From assembly GCA_029237695.1 (NCBI GenBank), contig CM055265.1, positions 74,100,013-74,164,012 on the forward strand: a stretch of 64,000 nt of DNA, in the 5' to 3' direction. The DNA is from Conchocele bisecta (lineage: Eukaryota; Mollusca; Bivalvia; Lucinida; Thyasiridae). A program made the position numbers and the translations under genes. The notes below the pieces were generated by a model. It was not told where the DNA came from. It ran no database searches and saw only the letters and a program-made list of their open reading frames with translations. Shown here one piece after another: positions 51,600 through 63,895 of the stretch (position 1 is the stretch's first letter; each line of letters begins with the position of its first letter).

Positions 51600-54049
51600 A
51601 ATATGCTTTGTGGAAATTTAAATCTATGTTGTACTTTTGTATATTATTTCATAAATAACAATCAACAAAAATAGATGTTACATTACATTTGATATATTAA
51701 GAAAATTGCCACCGGAATGCGTTTTCTGGAAAAAGCTATATTTCACATTGTATATATGTTGGAAAATTTAACCTGAATTGAGAGTTGTCTACAATAAAAA
51801 ATGTAACGAGTATACACGCATCGCTTTCATAATGCAAATAGTATTGTTGCGTGTCACATACTAAGCATGTACATGTAGTGTACCATAATCTTTACGTCTA
51901 TATATGTATTATCTTTCAGTTTTGAGTTTGCATGTCTGCTCCCACACGCTTACGTGTGGAATACGAGATAAGAAGCTATTCAACCGATATGAGACCTTAT
52001 ACCCGGTGACAGGCAGTACAATTTCATTAAACTGGTACACAAAAAAAGTAAGGGTTGTTGGTATGAAGAAACCCGGACTTACGGCGAACAAATGAGCAAC
52101 CTAAAGGTTTACTCTGTCTTTTCATACATTCAGCATAGCCTCTCGTGTAATGTAAATCTCTATTCTAGAAAGTAGTTTGAGGAAAACAGCCGATTTTAAT
52201 GAAGCTGCAACCTGATTATTATCACTTTGTCATATACAATAATAATATATAGCTTCGTATGTACGTTAGTCAGTTCAAAGTAACAAATTATTAGCTGACT
52301 ATATGGCTTCAACCATTACATGTGCCTGACAAGTTAAATACGGATAACATCATGTGTACTGTCGATTTAGTGAATACCGAGTGAGCTGGTCCCAATACTG
52401 TGATACTTTTGATAAGTCAGTTTCATACTCGGTGCGAACCAATGGCATATCACATGTGCCATTTATATAAACAATGATTTGTACCAGTTCAGTGTGTATA
52501 AAGTGCGCAACTCAGCGGTATCTTTCCTGTGTGCAAGATAATAGTTTGTTCTACGTTTTAAATTAGTATGCATCCCGACGAAGATAGATGTCTGAATGAG
52601 TTCTTCAAGCCGAATGATACTCAATATCTGGTTTGATGTCTCATATTCGCGTGGATTTAAATAACGTTCACGTGTAATGGATATAAAATAGAGTAATTAA
52701 CCATGAGGAGGCCAACGAGCAAGGACAAAGATAACAGTAGCAATACATCCATAGCATCTATGGCACATGTACAACGGTGGCTACAGAGTCTACAATATGG
52801 CCATAAAATGCATGCACTCCACAATCAGCGGTGTACGGTCCCCACCAAAAACAATAACTACAATAAATAGGAAAATAACACAAAATATAACAAAGGCTTC
52901 ACAAAAGCGTCTCAGCAGGAATGCTGTCGTACATGATATTAAGATTAGTGCTAATCTTGTTACTTTTGGGAAGGCGGATACATGTGGTATGGCCCTGGGG
53001 TTAGGTCGGGGTATTCTAAGTTCAGTGGTGAATATTATTTATTCCTCCTAATTTAAGTATTCAGATCTGACTTTTACCACCACCCACACACCAGCAAACC
53101 AAGTTAAATATCGGATATGCCATTTGGTCAGCATTAAAATACGCTAACTCTTAATGGGACAAATTATGATAATTGGTGGCCATTTTTAGCCGTGTGTTTT
53201 AATCCCGGCTATTGGATTGGCGAAAGCCGGGCGGGCGAATGACGGCGTGCAGGCGGCGTGTACAATGTTACGTTTTCGTGTTTATGTCCATTTCTTTGTT
53301 ACTGTACACACCACATACAACTATCCAAAATGTGACTTTTGTTATTGTTACCTATTCTTTTCCGCATTATTGACTTAGTCATTTTCAACGTTAAGTTTTC
53401 CTGTTTAAGTTCATTTTATGTTACCTGGTTACAGTACAATATAGGACCACCAAACTTTTGACAGCTTCATAACCAAGTGTTGCCCACAACATACAATTAT
53501 CCAACATGCGACCATTTTTTTACATTGGCTTATTTTTTTGCGCGTAATTATATAAATGACTTAGACATTTTCAACGTTGAGTTTTTGTGTTTATGTCTAT
53601 TTCTCCGTTACTGTATACAACCTATAGTCCACAGATGATAAACTGGCCATTGTTTACAAACAAACGGTCGATATTTAAAACACAATACAGACACGGTAAG
53701 TAAAAACACTATGCTAATGTACGCATCATATCTATTTTCATAATTATGTGCTTCTTAGTCCAGTGGTTAGTGCCGAAGTTTAGATCCCCATTGATAGTGG
53801 GTTCGGGCCTTCAAAAAAAGCAGATGTTCTTTTCTCCATTTAAATAGAACATGACGAAGTTGATATCTGAGTTTCATTTAAAGTTGGATTCAGTATACAA
53901 CAGGTAATTGGACACGAGTTTTATTCAATTCTAGTGCCGCCCGCCGCCCGCCCGCTAAGGCAAAATAATGCCAATAATTGTACCAGGTAATACAATTTAA
54001 ATGACATTCGTGTATATTAATGACACATGAAAAGGGTGAAACAACTAGA
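51600..54049. other. No supported gene in 2.4 kb
   Basis: Includes a TATA-like GTGTATAAAGTGCG at about 52494 followed by a 22-codon frame at 52568, a faint copy of the dispersed repeat at 52940-53030 (CTAATCTTGTTACTTTTGGG), and a degenerate tRNA-like piece at 53756-53825 (TAGTCCAGTGGTTAGTGCC). None is strong enough to annotate alone. Confidence 0.4.
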
Positions 54050-54983
54050 TAGCAAGTGAGCGAGGGCTCACTTATACCCCCGGCCACCGCCTGAACACAG
54101 CAACCAACGTTAACACAAAAATTCACGCAATTTGACCTTGCATTGGACATGAAGGTCATATGGGTGGCATACATAATTTAAATGTGGATGATAGATGGAA
54201 AGTTTAAAAATGTTCATATCAATCCAACTTTAGGTTGCAGAGTTATTTGGTATTTAAAAACTTCAACCCAAATACATTGCAAAAAATTTAACACACATTA
54301 TGATTTCTAAGTAATATGACATTGAGCTTGGGCATATGGATGATGGCTGAGAAGTAAATTATTTTTCAAGTCAAACGCAAATTTCCACGTAATTTGACCT
54401 TGACCTAGCTAGGGCATGAAGGTTGCATTGGTGTGCTACATAATGAAACTAGATTTGCCAGTAAGCGAGTGCTTACTGAATACCCCCGCTTGGACCCTGA
54501 CATCAGTGAACCCAGCAATCAAGTTTTAGCAACAATGACATTGACCTTGGATGGTGAAAGTCCATATTCAATAAGTGTCTTGCTCTCATTGATATAAATA
54601 CACATGTGAAGTTTCACAAACATCGGAAACACAGAACTCAAGTTATCATGCGGAAACAACAATTATGAATAGCAATTAATCTATTGGTAGCAACAGTGAC
54701 ATTGATCTTGGATGGGCAAAACCCATATTCAATAGGTGTATTGCCGTCATTGATATCAATGCACATGTGAAGTTTCATGAAGATCGGAAACACATAACTC
54801 AAGTTATCGTGCGGATACGACAATTATGAATAGTAATCTTTTTTTAGCAACAGTGACATTGACCTTGGACGGGCAAAACCGATATTCAATAGGTGTCTTG
54901 CAGTCATTGATATCAATGTACATATGAAGTTTCATGAATATCGGATACACAGAACTCAAGTTATCGTGCGGAAACCAGCATGT
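54050..54983 (+). repeat. Pearl-like core repeats, 157-161 bp x3 plus older units
   Basis: CAACARTGACATTGA words at 54530, 54691 and 54848 mark three clear units (161 and 157 bp). Each carries CATATTCAATAGGTGT and CTCAAGTTATCGTGCGGA. Before them, TTTGACCTTGCATTGGAC units resemble the 26.6 kb array. The array runs into a tetranucleotide microsatellite. Confidence 0.8.
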
Positions 54984-55090
54984 TACGAACGAACGAACGA
55001 ACGGACGGACGGACGGACGACGACGGACGGACGGACGGACGGACAAGGTGAATCCAGAGTATACCACCCCCCCCCCCCCCCCCCCACCAA
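54984..55090 (+). repeat. (ACGA)n(ACGG)n microsatellite and poly-C flank
   Basis: GAACGAACGAACGAACG turns into ACGGACGGACGG, then AAGGTGAATCCAGAGTATAC and a C tract. The order core repeat, ACGG microsatellite, C-rich end is the hallmark layout of pearl/CvA-type bivalve elements. Confidence 0.8.
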
Positions 55091-55099
55091 CGAATCTGA

Positions 55100-55615
55100 C
55101 TCATCGTTGCAGATATATTGGTACTTAAAAACCTTAATGCAAATATTAAACAAGAAATGCCCTGCGGGTCAAGCTCTTGTGGCAGTACTTTCAGTATTCA
55201 CATTCAATGCAGTCGAAGATCAAACTTTCATACGCACATTCTCATCCAAGGCTAAGCTAGTTGCAATTTACGTGTATTGATTCAGATTTTGAAAACACGC
55301 GATATACTGAAAGTTGTAGAAGTAAACATGTATGTGATCTGTATAACTGCCGGCTGCCGGCTGATAAAAGAGGCATTACGGCCTTTATGACAAGTGTAGA
55401 TCATGATCATTATGTAGTTATAATTTATAATGTTCGATTGACAGAATAGCGACAAGTGTAGATCATGTTGCTACGCTGGTCACACACGTCATTATGTATC
55501 TTCTCACAGCTGGTCCAGTAATTTGTGGCAGTTGCAATTGCTTTAGGGGCTGGGAAAAGATAGCCCAGCCAGTTTGTCGTATGTAAAAACATCTTTCTAG
55601 CACATTTTGCATTAT
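55100..55615. other. No gene seen
   Basis: Short frames only; nothing recognised. Confidence 0.4.
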
Positions 55616-55617
55616 AT

Positions 55618-55885
55618 TACAGAGGCGCCGGAGCTGGGTTGGCAGGGGCGGCGGTCGCCGCCGCAATATTTTGGCAAAAATAATAATAAAACAAAATCTA
55701 TAAAAATGTGTATGAGATACCTATTAAAGTTGTATCTTAAATGCAGCATAATGCAGGAAATGGCATCTAGAACTTAAAAAAAATCTGGGGGGGGGGGCAT
55801 GCCCCCAGAACCCCCTACCACTCCTTCGCTTCGCTCGGGTCGACATTCGCCTCCCCAATATGTACTTGCTTCCGGCGCCCCTGTA
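55618..55885. mobile_element. hAT-like MITE, AGGCGCCGGA ends
   Basis: ACAGAGGCGCCGGAGC at the left and CTTCCGGCGCCCCTGT at the right. The interior has poly-G beside CATGCCCCCAGAACCCCCTA, similar to the interior of 2581-2952. Confidence 0.6.
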
Positions 55886-55889
55886 TAAT

Positions 55890-57588
55890 CTAGATTTTTA
55901 TCAGTGATCACCAAACTTTGTCTTGCATTTATGTTATTATGGATGTATGGATGATTTTCAAACATGTATTCGTCGTTTGGGGTGAAAACAAGGGCATATC
56001 TGCCGCTCCAAATATACTAGCAGCTAATGAGTGGGAATTTCTCCCAAGGAACTGTACATGTACAGTCAACATTAAGCTAATCCCCTCGCTGGCAGCCTTG
56101 ACACTAACATACTTCCTCAGTGACCTTCACATTGCATATATGCAACTGGGATATACTAATAGCGAAAGTACATGTACGTGCGTACGTACGTACGTTTGTG
56201 CTTTAGTATGACCTTTCATTTCTTACATATTTTACAAACGCGGGAATGTTTTATACTTGTTTATATAAAATCTGATCATACTATCTCTTTAGCCATTTCA
56301 GAATAGACTTTGCCTGCTTCCCTGGGTGTCCCAGGAGAAATAGTATATATTCAAGTTTGAGAATGTTGCTGTTGTCATATCCGTGGAGGCGTATTCTGCT
56401 ATATCACATTCACACTAGTTGACTATGTAGAACAGTATATATCCTGGTCAGACTGCGAATGTGCATGCTTATCTGGGTCTATACTGGTTGGAAACATGGC
56501 ATGGTACCTATTGTTAACTAGGTACACATATGTGCTGCAGTAAGAAATTAGGACTTGGGATATTATACAATGTACATTATGTAGACTGTAGATATGACAA
56601 TGTGTCTAATTACCCCCAACTGCCCACCCCCACATGAAATGTGTGGCTTGTGGAGCTCCTGATTAAATACTGGTAGTGCATTTGTGAAGTCTAGTAATTA
56701 TATATACTGCTTGTATTATAACCATTTCAAATGTTCCAGACTGAATGGCGGGCAGTGCAGACCCTGATAGTTATATGGGGTCTACGCGATAACGGGAACA
56801 TGTAACAGAATCATCATTGTTGTTTCATTGCTTGACACATAGTTTATGCCCAATATGAACCCGAGCTCTGTGTTTCTAAAATAAAAGAAATACTCTGACA
56901 CCCGTATACTTAGTATTAAATGCACATTACTTCCTCATTGCACATGCGCCTAGCCGGTCTGGATCTATATCGCTCACAAATATGAAACTTTAAAGTTTGT
57001 GCCAGTGTATATCCTGAACTCACTGTTTATCTGAACCCACCATTGGAAACAGATATAATGCTGATCAGTGTATTCCCCGGTCTTCCTGCATATCCGCAAT
57101 ATTTCATTAGCTGAATGGAAGTCCGTGTTTTCGTGATGAGTCAGTGTGTCAACAATATTTCCTGGCTGAATGGTACACTGTGTAGTCCCTCATCAGTATA
57201 GGCGTCAACATTGCTAAACTATGACCGGTGCAGTCACCGGCCAGATTGTACACCAACACTGTTGCAAATCACGCAACGAGGATAATGACTGCTATCTGCT
57301 TTTGATAACAGGTTTTAATCAAAGTACTGAAAGTACTGACTGGCGGGAGACAAGTAGCCACTTGTGAATTTGCATACTCAGAAATTCTTCGACACAATAT
57401 TATGTGAAATCTTTTCAAAATTATGACTGGGCGTAGGCCTACATACGTGTATGCTGCATGAACGGCAAAATGTTTTCATGAATTTTGTTTCGCTCACTCA
57501 GAGGGTAATTTTTCGAAAATCGCCCGTAAACCACAATATGAAAAAGAAATGGCATTCGACGTCGCATTGCGACTGCGTGGTACACGAT
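55890..57588. other. No supported gene
   Basis: Contains CCCCTCGCTGGCAGCCTTGA at 56092 and a GCGTACGTACGTACGT run at 56177 (pearl-like flank remnants), and decayed R2-like words at 56440-57250. No exon. Confidence 0.4.
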
Positions 57589-58115
57589 ACGGGGGGCGTC
57601 TCAATAACACCAAATTGTTCTCTTCAAAAGTAAAGTTGGGCTTGCCAACTATTTTACATTTTACACATAATGTTGAGCATTGCCGTTGCTATTAATAACT
57701 TGCTTTCAGTTCACTCGCTGACTTTAAATGTCACCTGACTGTTGTTAATTGCGAACGCAAATTGAGCCTATTGAGACGTCCCCCGATGAACAGAGAGCCA
57801 CTTCCGAAAGTAGACCCGTGCAAGAAACGGGGTGGGGGGGGGGGACGTCTCAATAACAGCAATTTGTTCTCTTCAAATGTCAAGTTGGGCATGCCAACTA
57901 ACAGCAATTTGTTCTCTTCAAAAGTAAAGTTTGGCATGCCAACTATTTTACACATAATGTTGAACATTGCTGTTGCTATTAATAACTTGCTTTCAGTTCA
58001 CTCGCTGACTTTAAATGTCACCTGACTGTTGTTAATTGCGAACGCAAATTGAGCCTATTGAGACGTCCCCCGATGAACAGAGAGCCACTTCCGAAAGTAG
58101 ACCCGTGCAAACGGC
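57589..58115. repeat. ~250-290 bp tandem duplication with 38 bp subrepeat
   Basis: GTCTCAATAAC at 57599 and 57847, and GACGTCCCCCGATGAACAGA at 57775 and 58062. The second unit is longer because GGGCATGCCAACTAACAGCA / TTCTCTTCAAAAGTAAAG is repeated once more inside it. Confidence 0.8.
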
Positions 58116-58119
58116 CAGA

Positions 58120-58929
58120 ATCACGATCCCAATAGCGTGGAGACAGTATGTCTCCCGCCAAAAATAGTCTGTGGTCTGGACGGAACATGGCTGTTGGAGT
58201 TTTGTCCCATGCTGGGATTAATAGTTAATCTGCCCACGGAACACTCTCAACAATTTGACATATTCTTGCAACAAAATTAAGCGCCGGTCTTTTTCTCACA
58301 ACTGTGTATGTATAGGTAGATAAACATTAACTAGTTAATTGATAAATATTACAATTCATGGATTATTTAACCAGAGAGACACACGTTCCTTCATCAATTA
58401 TTTGTTCCAATACTATTTAGCATTTAGTTTTGTTTTGGAATTTAAATGGCAGTTTGTCAGTCTAATACATACGCATTTTCTGTATAGTTGGTGTTGCTTA
58501 AGGGACATGCAAATGATAAAGATAATGTATATACGTGTAATATCAAATTTACCTGTACTGATTGTGATGGTTCAGTTTATCTGTTGGATGATGTTTACTA
58601 TGGAAGTAAATTATGGACTACAATTATAATTCGTGCTGTTATATGGCACATAAAGAAACAATACACAAAGCAGTTTGTCGAATAACAAGAACGCTGACAA
58701 CGCCATATATCCCATCGATGTGGTGATTTGATCATAAACATAGACATTTTAAAAAGTCTAAATCAATCAGTAACATAATATGGTAATGGGCAAACTCGCA
58801 CACATCTAAAGAATATGAAATCAAAGTTATTTCACATTGACATTGCATTAGCTGATGTAAACTTCCACGCCCCCTGTAGCTCCGGAGTCGCCGGAGTAAA
58901 GTTTCAAACAATAACTGCCTCAGAGGGAG
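58120..58929. other. No supported gene
   Basis: The frame 58488-58685 ends with a Cys-containing stretch (YTCNIKFTCTDCDGSVY) after a TATAG acceptor-like site. It is unrecognised and not called. Confidence 0.35.
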
Positions 58930-59163
58930 GCGATTGGCTGAATCAGCCGCAATAGCTCAGTGGTAGAGCATCGGAATACGGATCGAAAGGTCCCGAGTTC
59001 CAATCACGAGACTGTCCGATTTGGCGGGTCCTTGGCAAGACACATTCGTGATAGCCTAGTCCTATCGGATGGGGACTTAAATATTCGGTCCCGACATGCA
59101 AGGTCATCGAGCCAGTGCCGTCGTTAAATCAAAGCATTTATATTTACATTTTGCGATTGTCTG
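58930..59163 (+). mobile_element. tRNA-derived SINE, copy 2
   Basis: AATAGCTCAGTGGTAGAGCA (A box) and GGTCCCGAGTTCCAATC (decayed B box) at the head. The tail CGAGCCAGTGCCGTCGTTAA is identical to the 7.6 kb copy. GCGATTGGCTG before and GCGATTGTCTG after the element are an 11 bp target duplication with one mismatch. The head is better than copy 1 at the A box. Confidence 0.85.
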
Positions 59164-59399
59164 CTAGTTAGCTAAACAAGTAGCCTCTGTGGAGCCCACC
59201 ACCTAGCACAATACCACCCTCTCTCCCACTCAATCGCTTTGTACATTTTATCAATAAGCCACACCATCCTATCCTTACACCCGCCAACCCCACATCTCAT
59301 AATTTATACAAACCCTGTAAATCAGTCGGCCGCACGACCCCACCCACCATGCCCCATCTTGTGTTTAACTGACATCCTATTAGAGTTAATGTGTGTTAT
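59164..59399. other. No gene seen
   Basis: C-rich then AT-rich, nothing recognised. Confidence 0.4.
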
Positions 59400-60170
59400 G
59401 TAAATGCGTATTTATTCTGTGGAGTATTGCATTTACTCGTACATACAATGATGGAGAAAAGTGACAATTATATTTGAATTAAGTCAAAGTTGACTTTAAA
59501 GTAAATCAGAATTAAATCTACGTAAAGGTCAAATTCGTTATAATACTATTTTGTCCTGATAGCTGGATTTTACTTATAATTAAATATTAAGTAAATGCGT
59601 ATTTATTCTGTGGAGTATTGCATTTACTCGTACACACAATGATGGAGTAGAGTGACACTTATATCTGAATTAAGTCAACGTTGACTTTAACGTAAATCAG
59701 AATTGAATATACGTAAAGGTCATATTCGTCGTAATATTATTTTACCTGATAGCTGGATTTTACTTATAATTAAATATTAAGTAAATGCGTATTTATTCTG
59801 TGAAGAATTACATTTACTCGTATAGTACATACAATGATGGAGAAGAGTGACACTTATATCTAATTTAAGTCAACGTTGAATTTAAAGTAAATCAGAATTA
59901 AATATACGTAATGGTCAAATTCGTCGTAATATTATTTTACCTGATAGCTGGATTTTTCTTATAATTAAATATTAAGTAAATGCGTATTTATTCTGTGAAG
60001 TATTGCATTTACTCGTACATATAATGATGGAGAAGAGTGACAATTATATCTGAATTATGTCAACGTTGACTTTAAAGTAAATCAGAATTAAATCTACGTA
60101 AAGGTCAAATTCGTCGTAACATTGTTTTTACCTGATAGTTGGATTTTACTTATGCTTAAATGTTATATAT
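59400..60170 (+). repeat. 190-195 bp tandem array, 4 units
   Basis: GTAAATGCGTATTTATTCTG at 59400, 59591, 59781 and 59976. Each unit carries CAATGATGGAG, a GTCAACGTTGACTT dyad and AGTAAATCAGAATTAAAT. The surrounding AGTAAAT-rich composition resembles 42.0-43.7 kb. Confidence 0.9.
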
Positions 60171-60179
60171 TTATACAAT

Positions 60180-61615
60180 GATTCAATTTTCTATGATATT
60201 TACTGGTATGATTAATGTTGAAAAATAATACAAATTAAACACGATGTAAATGTAGCACATATGTTTTACTTTAAAGTAAATGTCACATTTTTTAGATGAA
60301 ATTCCAAATATAATGGAATCACGTATTCGCAATAATATATGAACTTTGTTTTCAATTAAATGTGAAGGTAAATTTGCATCTTCGTCTTTAAGTAGAGCTG
60401 AAGTTTCCGGAAATGTCATTAAACGCATGTTTTCATACAGAGATAGGACCACAGTTTAAGGTCTCATCGGACAAGAGCAAGTGGGGTGGACATACTATGA
60501 AAGTATTGTATGCCCTATGCGAGGTTTGAACCCACACATTCTTGATTGGAAGGCAGGTGTTGTAACCCCTGACACAACACATCCCTCTCAACATGATTAA
60601 GATTGGTTTTGTCGACAGTTACTATACGACAGTCCAGTAGTATCTGCATCAGGACATTGATTTACTGGAAGTTTGATCATGACCTGTACTGTCCGAATTG
60701 TATGCCCTTCAGTAACCGACGTCTCTTATGGTTTATGGGAAATAACTCATTTGTTATGCTGTGTCTGCTGGCGAACTTGTAATACATACCAGTGTTTTGT
60801 GAGAACAATATTTATGAATTACAAATAACAATATACATTACAATACAAGAAAGGTGGAATTCGAAAACAAGCCATATGACGTATATGAATTCGTCTCCCA
60901 GAGAACTTGCCAAAATAACTAATATTATATAGTATTGTATTCTAAATGTACATGTTTACACAAGTGTATTATCATGTGCTAGTATGCATATTGTAGATAA
61001 AACAGTATACATTATATACGATGTCAAGAGCTGCACATTCGAGAATGAACATTCTAGTATTTCCTCAACACATTTGCATAGGGTCCTGTGCATTTTTGAT
61101 GAAAGATGCGCTATTTACTTGGAGAATACATTTGTTTATTGTTGCTGCTGTTACAAGCATATACATGTACATCATGTACATTACAAAGAAATATGATGCA
61201 ACTGGAGTTCACACGGCAGCATGGATATTTAGAAAAACACGACATGTGTGTAGTGTATAGTAGTATATGTACCGTAAATGACCCAACTATGGTCCCCATT
61301 TGAGCGATATTACTGCGCGCACATGTCATGAATCAATTGATATCCATTGATGACTTGGTATCAATCTACAAATTTTGACTTATAATATTATAATATACCA
61401 CTGACATCGTGTGTGCACCTGCTAACATCAGTTCCAAATATTAATCTAAAGTGGTTCATAAACTAAATAATGACACTATATTTAGCATTTCTTAAGAGAA
61501 TGATGACATGGTGTATGATCACGTGGTACTAACAACAACAAAAAGTACTGAAACTTCCAGAATCCATCGGATTGAAAATACCTATTCTTTTATATTGTCC
61601 TTATTAAGTAACGGA
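60180..61615. other. No supported gene
   Basis: A tRNA-like minus-strand remnant (GAGGTTTGAACCCACACA) lies at 60520-60590. Overlapping frames at 60984-61330 have no recognisable features. Confidence 0.35.
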
Positions 61616-61775
61616 TTTTCATGAAATATGGCGCATCAAACGCGTCTTGTTAACACGGAAATCGATTCTTTGCAAAAACGACATAGGTCTGTGCCAAACT
61701 CCCTGAACCACCAAATGCATATCATGAAGACGCGTTTGCTGCGCCATATTTCATCAAAATCCATTGCATATTAAG
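61616..61775. repeat. Inverted repeat with ATATGGCGC arms
   Basis: TCATGAAATATGGCGCATCA and AACGCGTCTT face AAGACGCGTTTG and GCGCCATATTTCATCA. Loop of about 90 bases. Confidence 0.7.
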
Positions 61776-61779
61776 GAAA

Positions 61780-62227
61780 CTATCAAATAATACTTACTTT
61801 GGAGTGGGCGACGTTGTTGTTGTAACCACATGATCATGCACCTTGGATGAGGAAATCCCTAGAATAACTGCGTGCTAAATAGAAAATGTCACTGTAAGAT
61901 ATATTATTACATGACTGTCGTTGTTTGACACCGCTCACAGCCGTTTGACTATGGCTGTAGACAATGCATTTCCGGGCCAAGCCGACATCAACGTAATGCA
62001 TGTGTCTCATGACTTTACTAGAGCGCGCCATTACGTTACCAGACCAGTTCACAACGGTCACACTGGAATTTTGAAATTGATGCGGCTGCATCACACGAGT
62101 GTACTGTGGCTGCGGAATATGTATGTGTAAATCAGCTGTTTGAATGAAACGGGTTATCAAAGTACCGAAAGTAACTGCATATATGCTCAAATTACACAAT
62201 ATTTCCGACGGAAATGTAACAATAACA
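61780..62227. other. No supported gene
   Basis: Open frames on both strands at 61834-62199 overlap each other and show no motif. Confidence 0.35.
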
Positions 62228-62356
62228 TTCGACCCATGTGCAACCGTGAATAAACGTTTGCCGTGGCACTTGGGAACTGTTTGAACCCGCAGCCCACGGC
62301 CTTGTGGTTCAAACAGTTCCCTCGTGCCACGACAAACGGCTGCACATTGTCGAACC
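62228..62356. repeat. Foldback element, ~55 bp arms
   Basis: GGGAACTGTTTGAACC faces GGTTCAAACAGTTCCC. Outer arms CGTTTGCCGTGGCACT / GTGCCACGACAAACG and GTGCAACCG / CGGCTGCAC follow. Confidence 0.8.
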
Positions 62357-62576
62357 TTATATTAACACTTTCTTATTTAGGGTTTGGACAAATGAATGGC
62401 ACATACATGTAGATGTCTGCTCTTAAAGACACGTTCAGCAGGCGTACTGTGTTGCTTCTTGCACATGTAGTTTGTGGTGCACGCGGAACCACAATTAACC
62501 CTTAGACCGCTACACACAACAATTGTCGACTGCTGTTGATTTAATATCTTGCCTTATTTCTCAATAAAAATCATGT

Positions 62577-62662
62577 TTTGACAGCACTTCAGAATCATTT
62601 CCAATGGAAATTATTCTAAAGCGCTGTCAAAAGCATGTTGTTATTTATTCTAAAGTGCTGTC
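62577..62662. repeat. GACAGCACTTC dyad plus extra half
   Basis: TTTTGACAGCACTTCAGAAT pairs with ATTCTAAAGCGCTGTCAAAA. A second half (TTCTAAAGTGCTGTCAAAGC) follows at 62643. Confidence 0.75.
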
Positions 62663-63282
62663 AAAGCATGTTTTTAATGATAAAAATGGAAAATATAAAA
62701 AAACAGCAGACGACAAAAAATTAAGATAGCGGTGTAAGGATTAATTCCACAGGAGACACAAATGACAACATCAAGTCAAGTATATACAAATGAATGTCAA
62801 CTGTATAATGTACACACTTATACATTGTATATATATCAGCAGATCTGTCACAGCTTGGATTTCTGAGATTGAAGAAAACTGGAGAACATCTGTAGAGCAG
62901 GAACGGGTTTATCTTGCGGTACCATATGTCCGGCTCCCTGTAAACAAACAACAGAAAAAGGTGTCATTGGTTTAGATGAATGCTATCACAATTGACACGT
63001 TTTCAATAATAAAGCAGTTAAGTAGGCAATAGTCAAAGTAAAAATAACCAGTATCAATCATGATCAATAGGAGTGAACTTAATCATAATTAGTATCCATT
63101 TAGGTCTCCAGATAAGCTGCATATTTGCGTAAATACCCAATTAAAATTGCTAAAAAACCAATTGAAATCAGAAGTAGCGAGTATCAAAAAGCAATAACAA
63201 ATTTGTAATAACTTTATCATGCTATAAAAAACAATAAACAGATCACAAATATAGCATATTTTTCTTATTTTCCATGCAAACA
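62663..63282. other. No gene seen
   Basis: AT-rich, short frames only. Confidence 0.4.
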
Positions 63283-63344
63283 CATCTTGGTATTTCATTA
63301 GAATTGTATCCAAGGAGACAATTCTAATGAAATGCCAAGACATG
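63283..63344. repeat. Hairpin with ~25 bp arms
   Basis: TTGGTATTTCATTAGAATTG faces CAATTCTAATGAAATGCCAA, one mismatch, loop of about 10 bases. Confidence 0.85.
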
Positions 63345-63524
63345 TTTTTATTTCGAAGCAAACTATTCAATAATTGCTGTCTGTATGTGTAAACAGTAGT
63401 GTGATTTTATTTTACCCTATTAAAATATTGAAATACCCAAATGCTTCAGATATGATGGAGTGAAAATACCAGTTTAGAGTTTTACTGTAACATGAAGTAC
63501 ACATGCGCCTGAACCTGGCTCAAT

Positions 63525-63710
63525 TATACCATTAGACAGGTCCAACTGATCTGACTATACTACAGAAAGTAAGTAGTATAGTCAGGCAGATTGGGACCTG
63601 TCTAATGGCAGTATTTAGAAGCGTTCAACTATTTAATTTGGCTCAATTCCACAATTAGACAGGCCCATGTGGTCTGACTACACTACTGAAAGACCTGTCT
63701 AATGGTGGAG
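63525..63710. repeat. Two foldbacks of one family, CCATTAGACAGGTC
   Basis: The first is 63529-63608: CCATTAGACAGGTCCAACTG to GGGACCTGTCTAATGG. The second, shorter one is 63654-63707: AATTAGACAGGCCCATGTGG to AAGACCTGTCTAATGG. Both contain CTGACTA-ACTAC in the arm. Confidence 0.8.
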
Positions 63711-63895
63711 AGGAGAAAAGTTCAATCGCCTAAGCCTTGAGGTTCACTTACCCGAATCGTGGTCAAGGTTAACCCTTCAAATTGCTTCACAAAGCCGGCT
63801 ACCTCTTTGTTACCCTCGCCGTCAGTATAATACCAGGGCTTCCTCACATTGACCACCTACAAGGGGTGGTGGAATAGAAGTAGTATAAATGCAGG

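Noticed and set aside
51328..51658. Overlapping 85 and 99 codon frames
   Set aside because: Driven by the (CT)n microsatellite.
58339..58685. Two overlapping plus frames, one Cys-rich
   Set aside because: No recognisable domain. The Cys spacing (C-x6-C-x2-C) is not a known finger, and the acceptor-like TAG alone is weak.
61834..62199. 121-codon minus-strand frame
   Set aside because: No motif, opposed by an open plus frame over the same bases; codon choice looks random.
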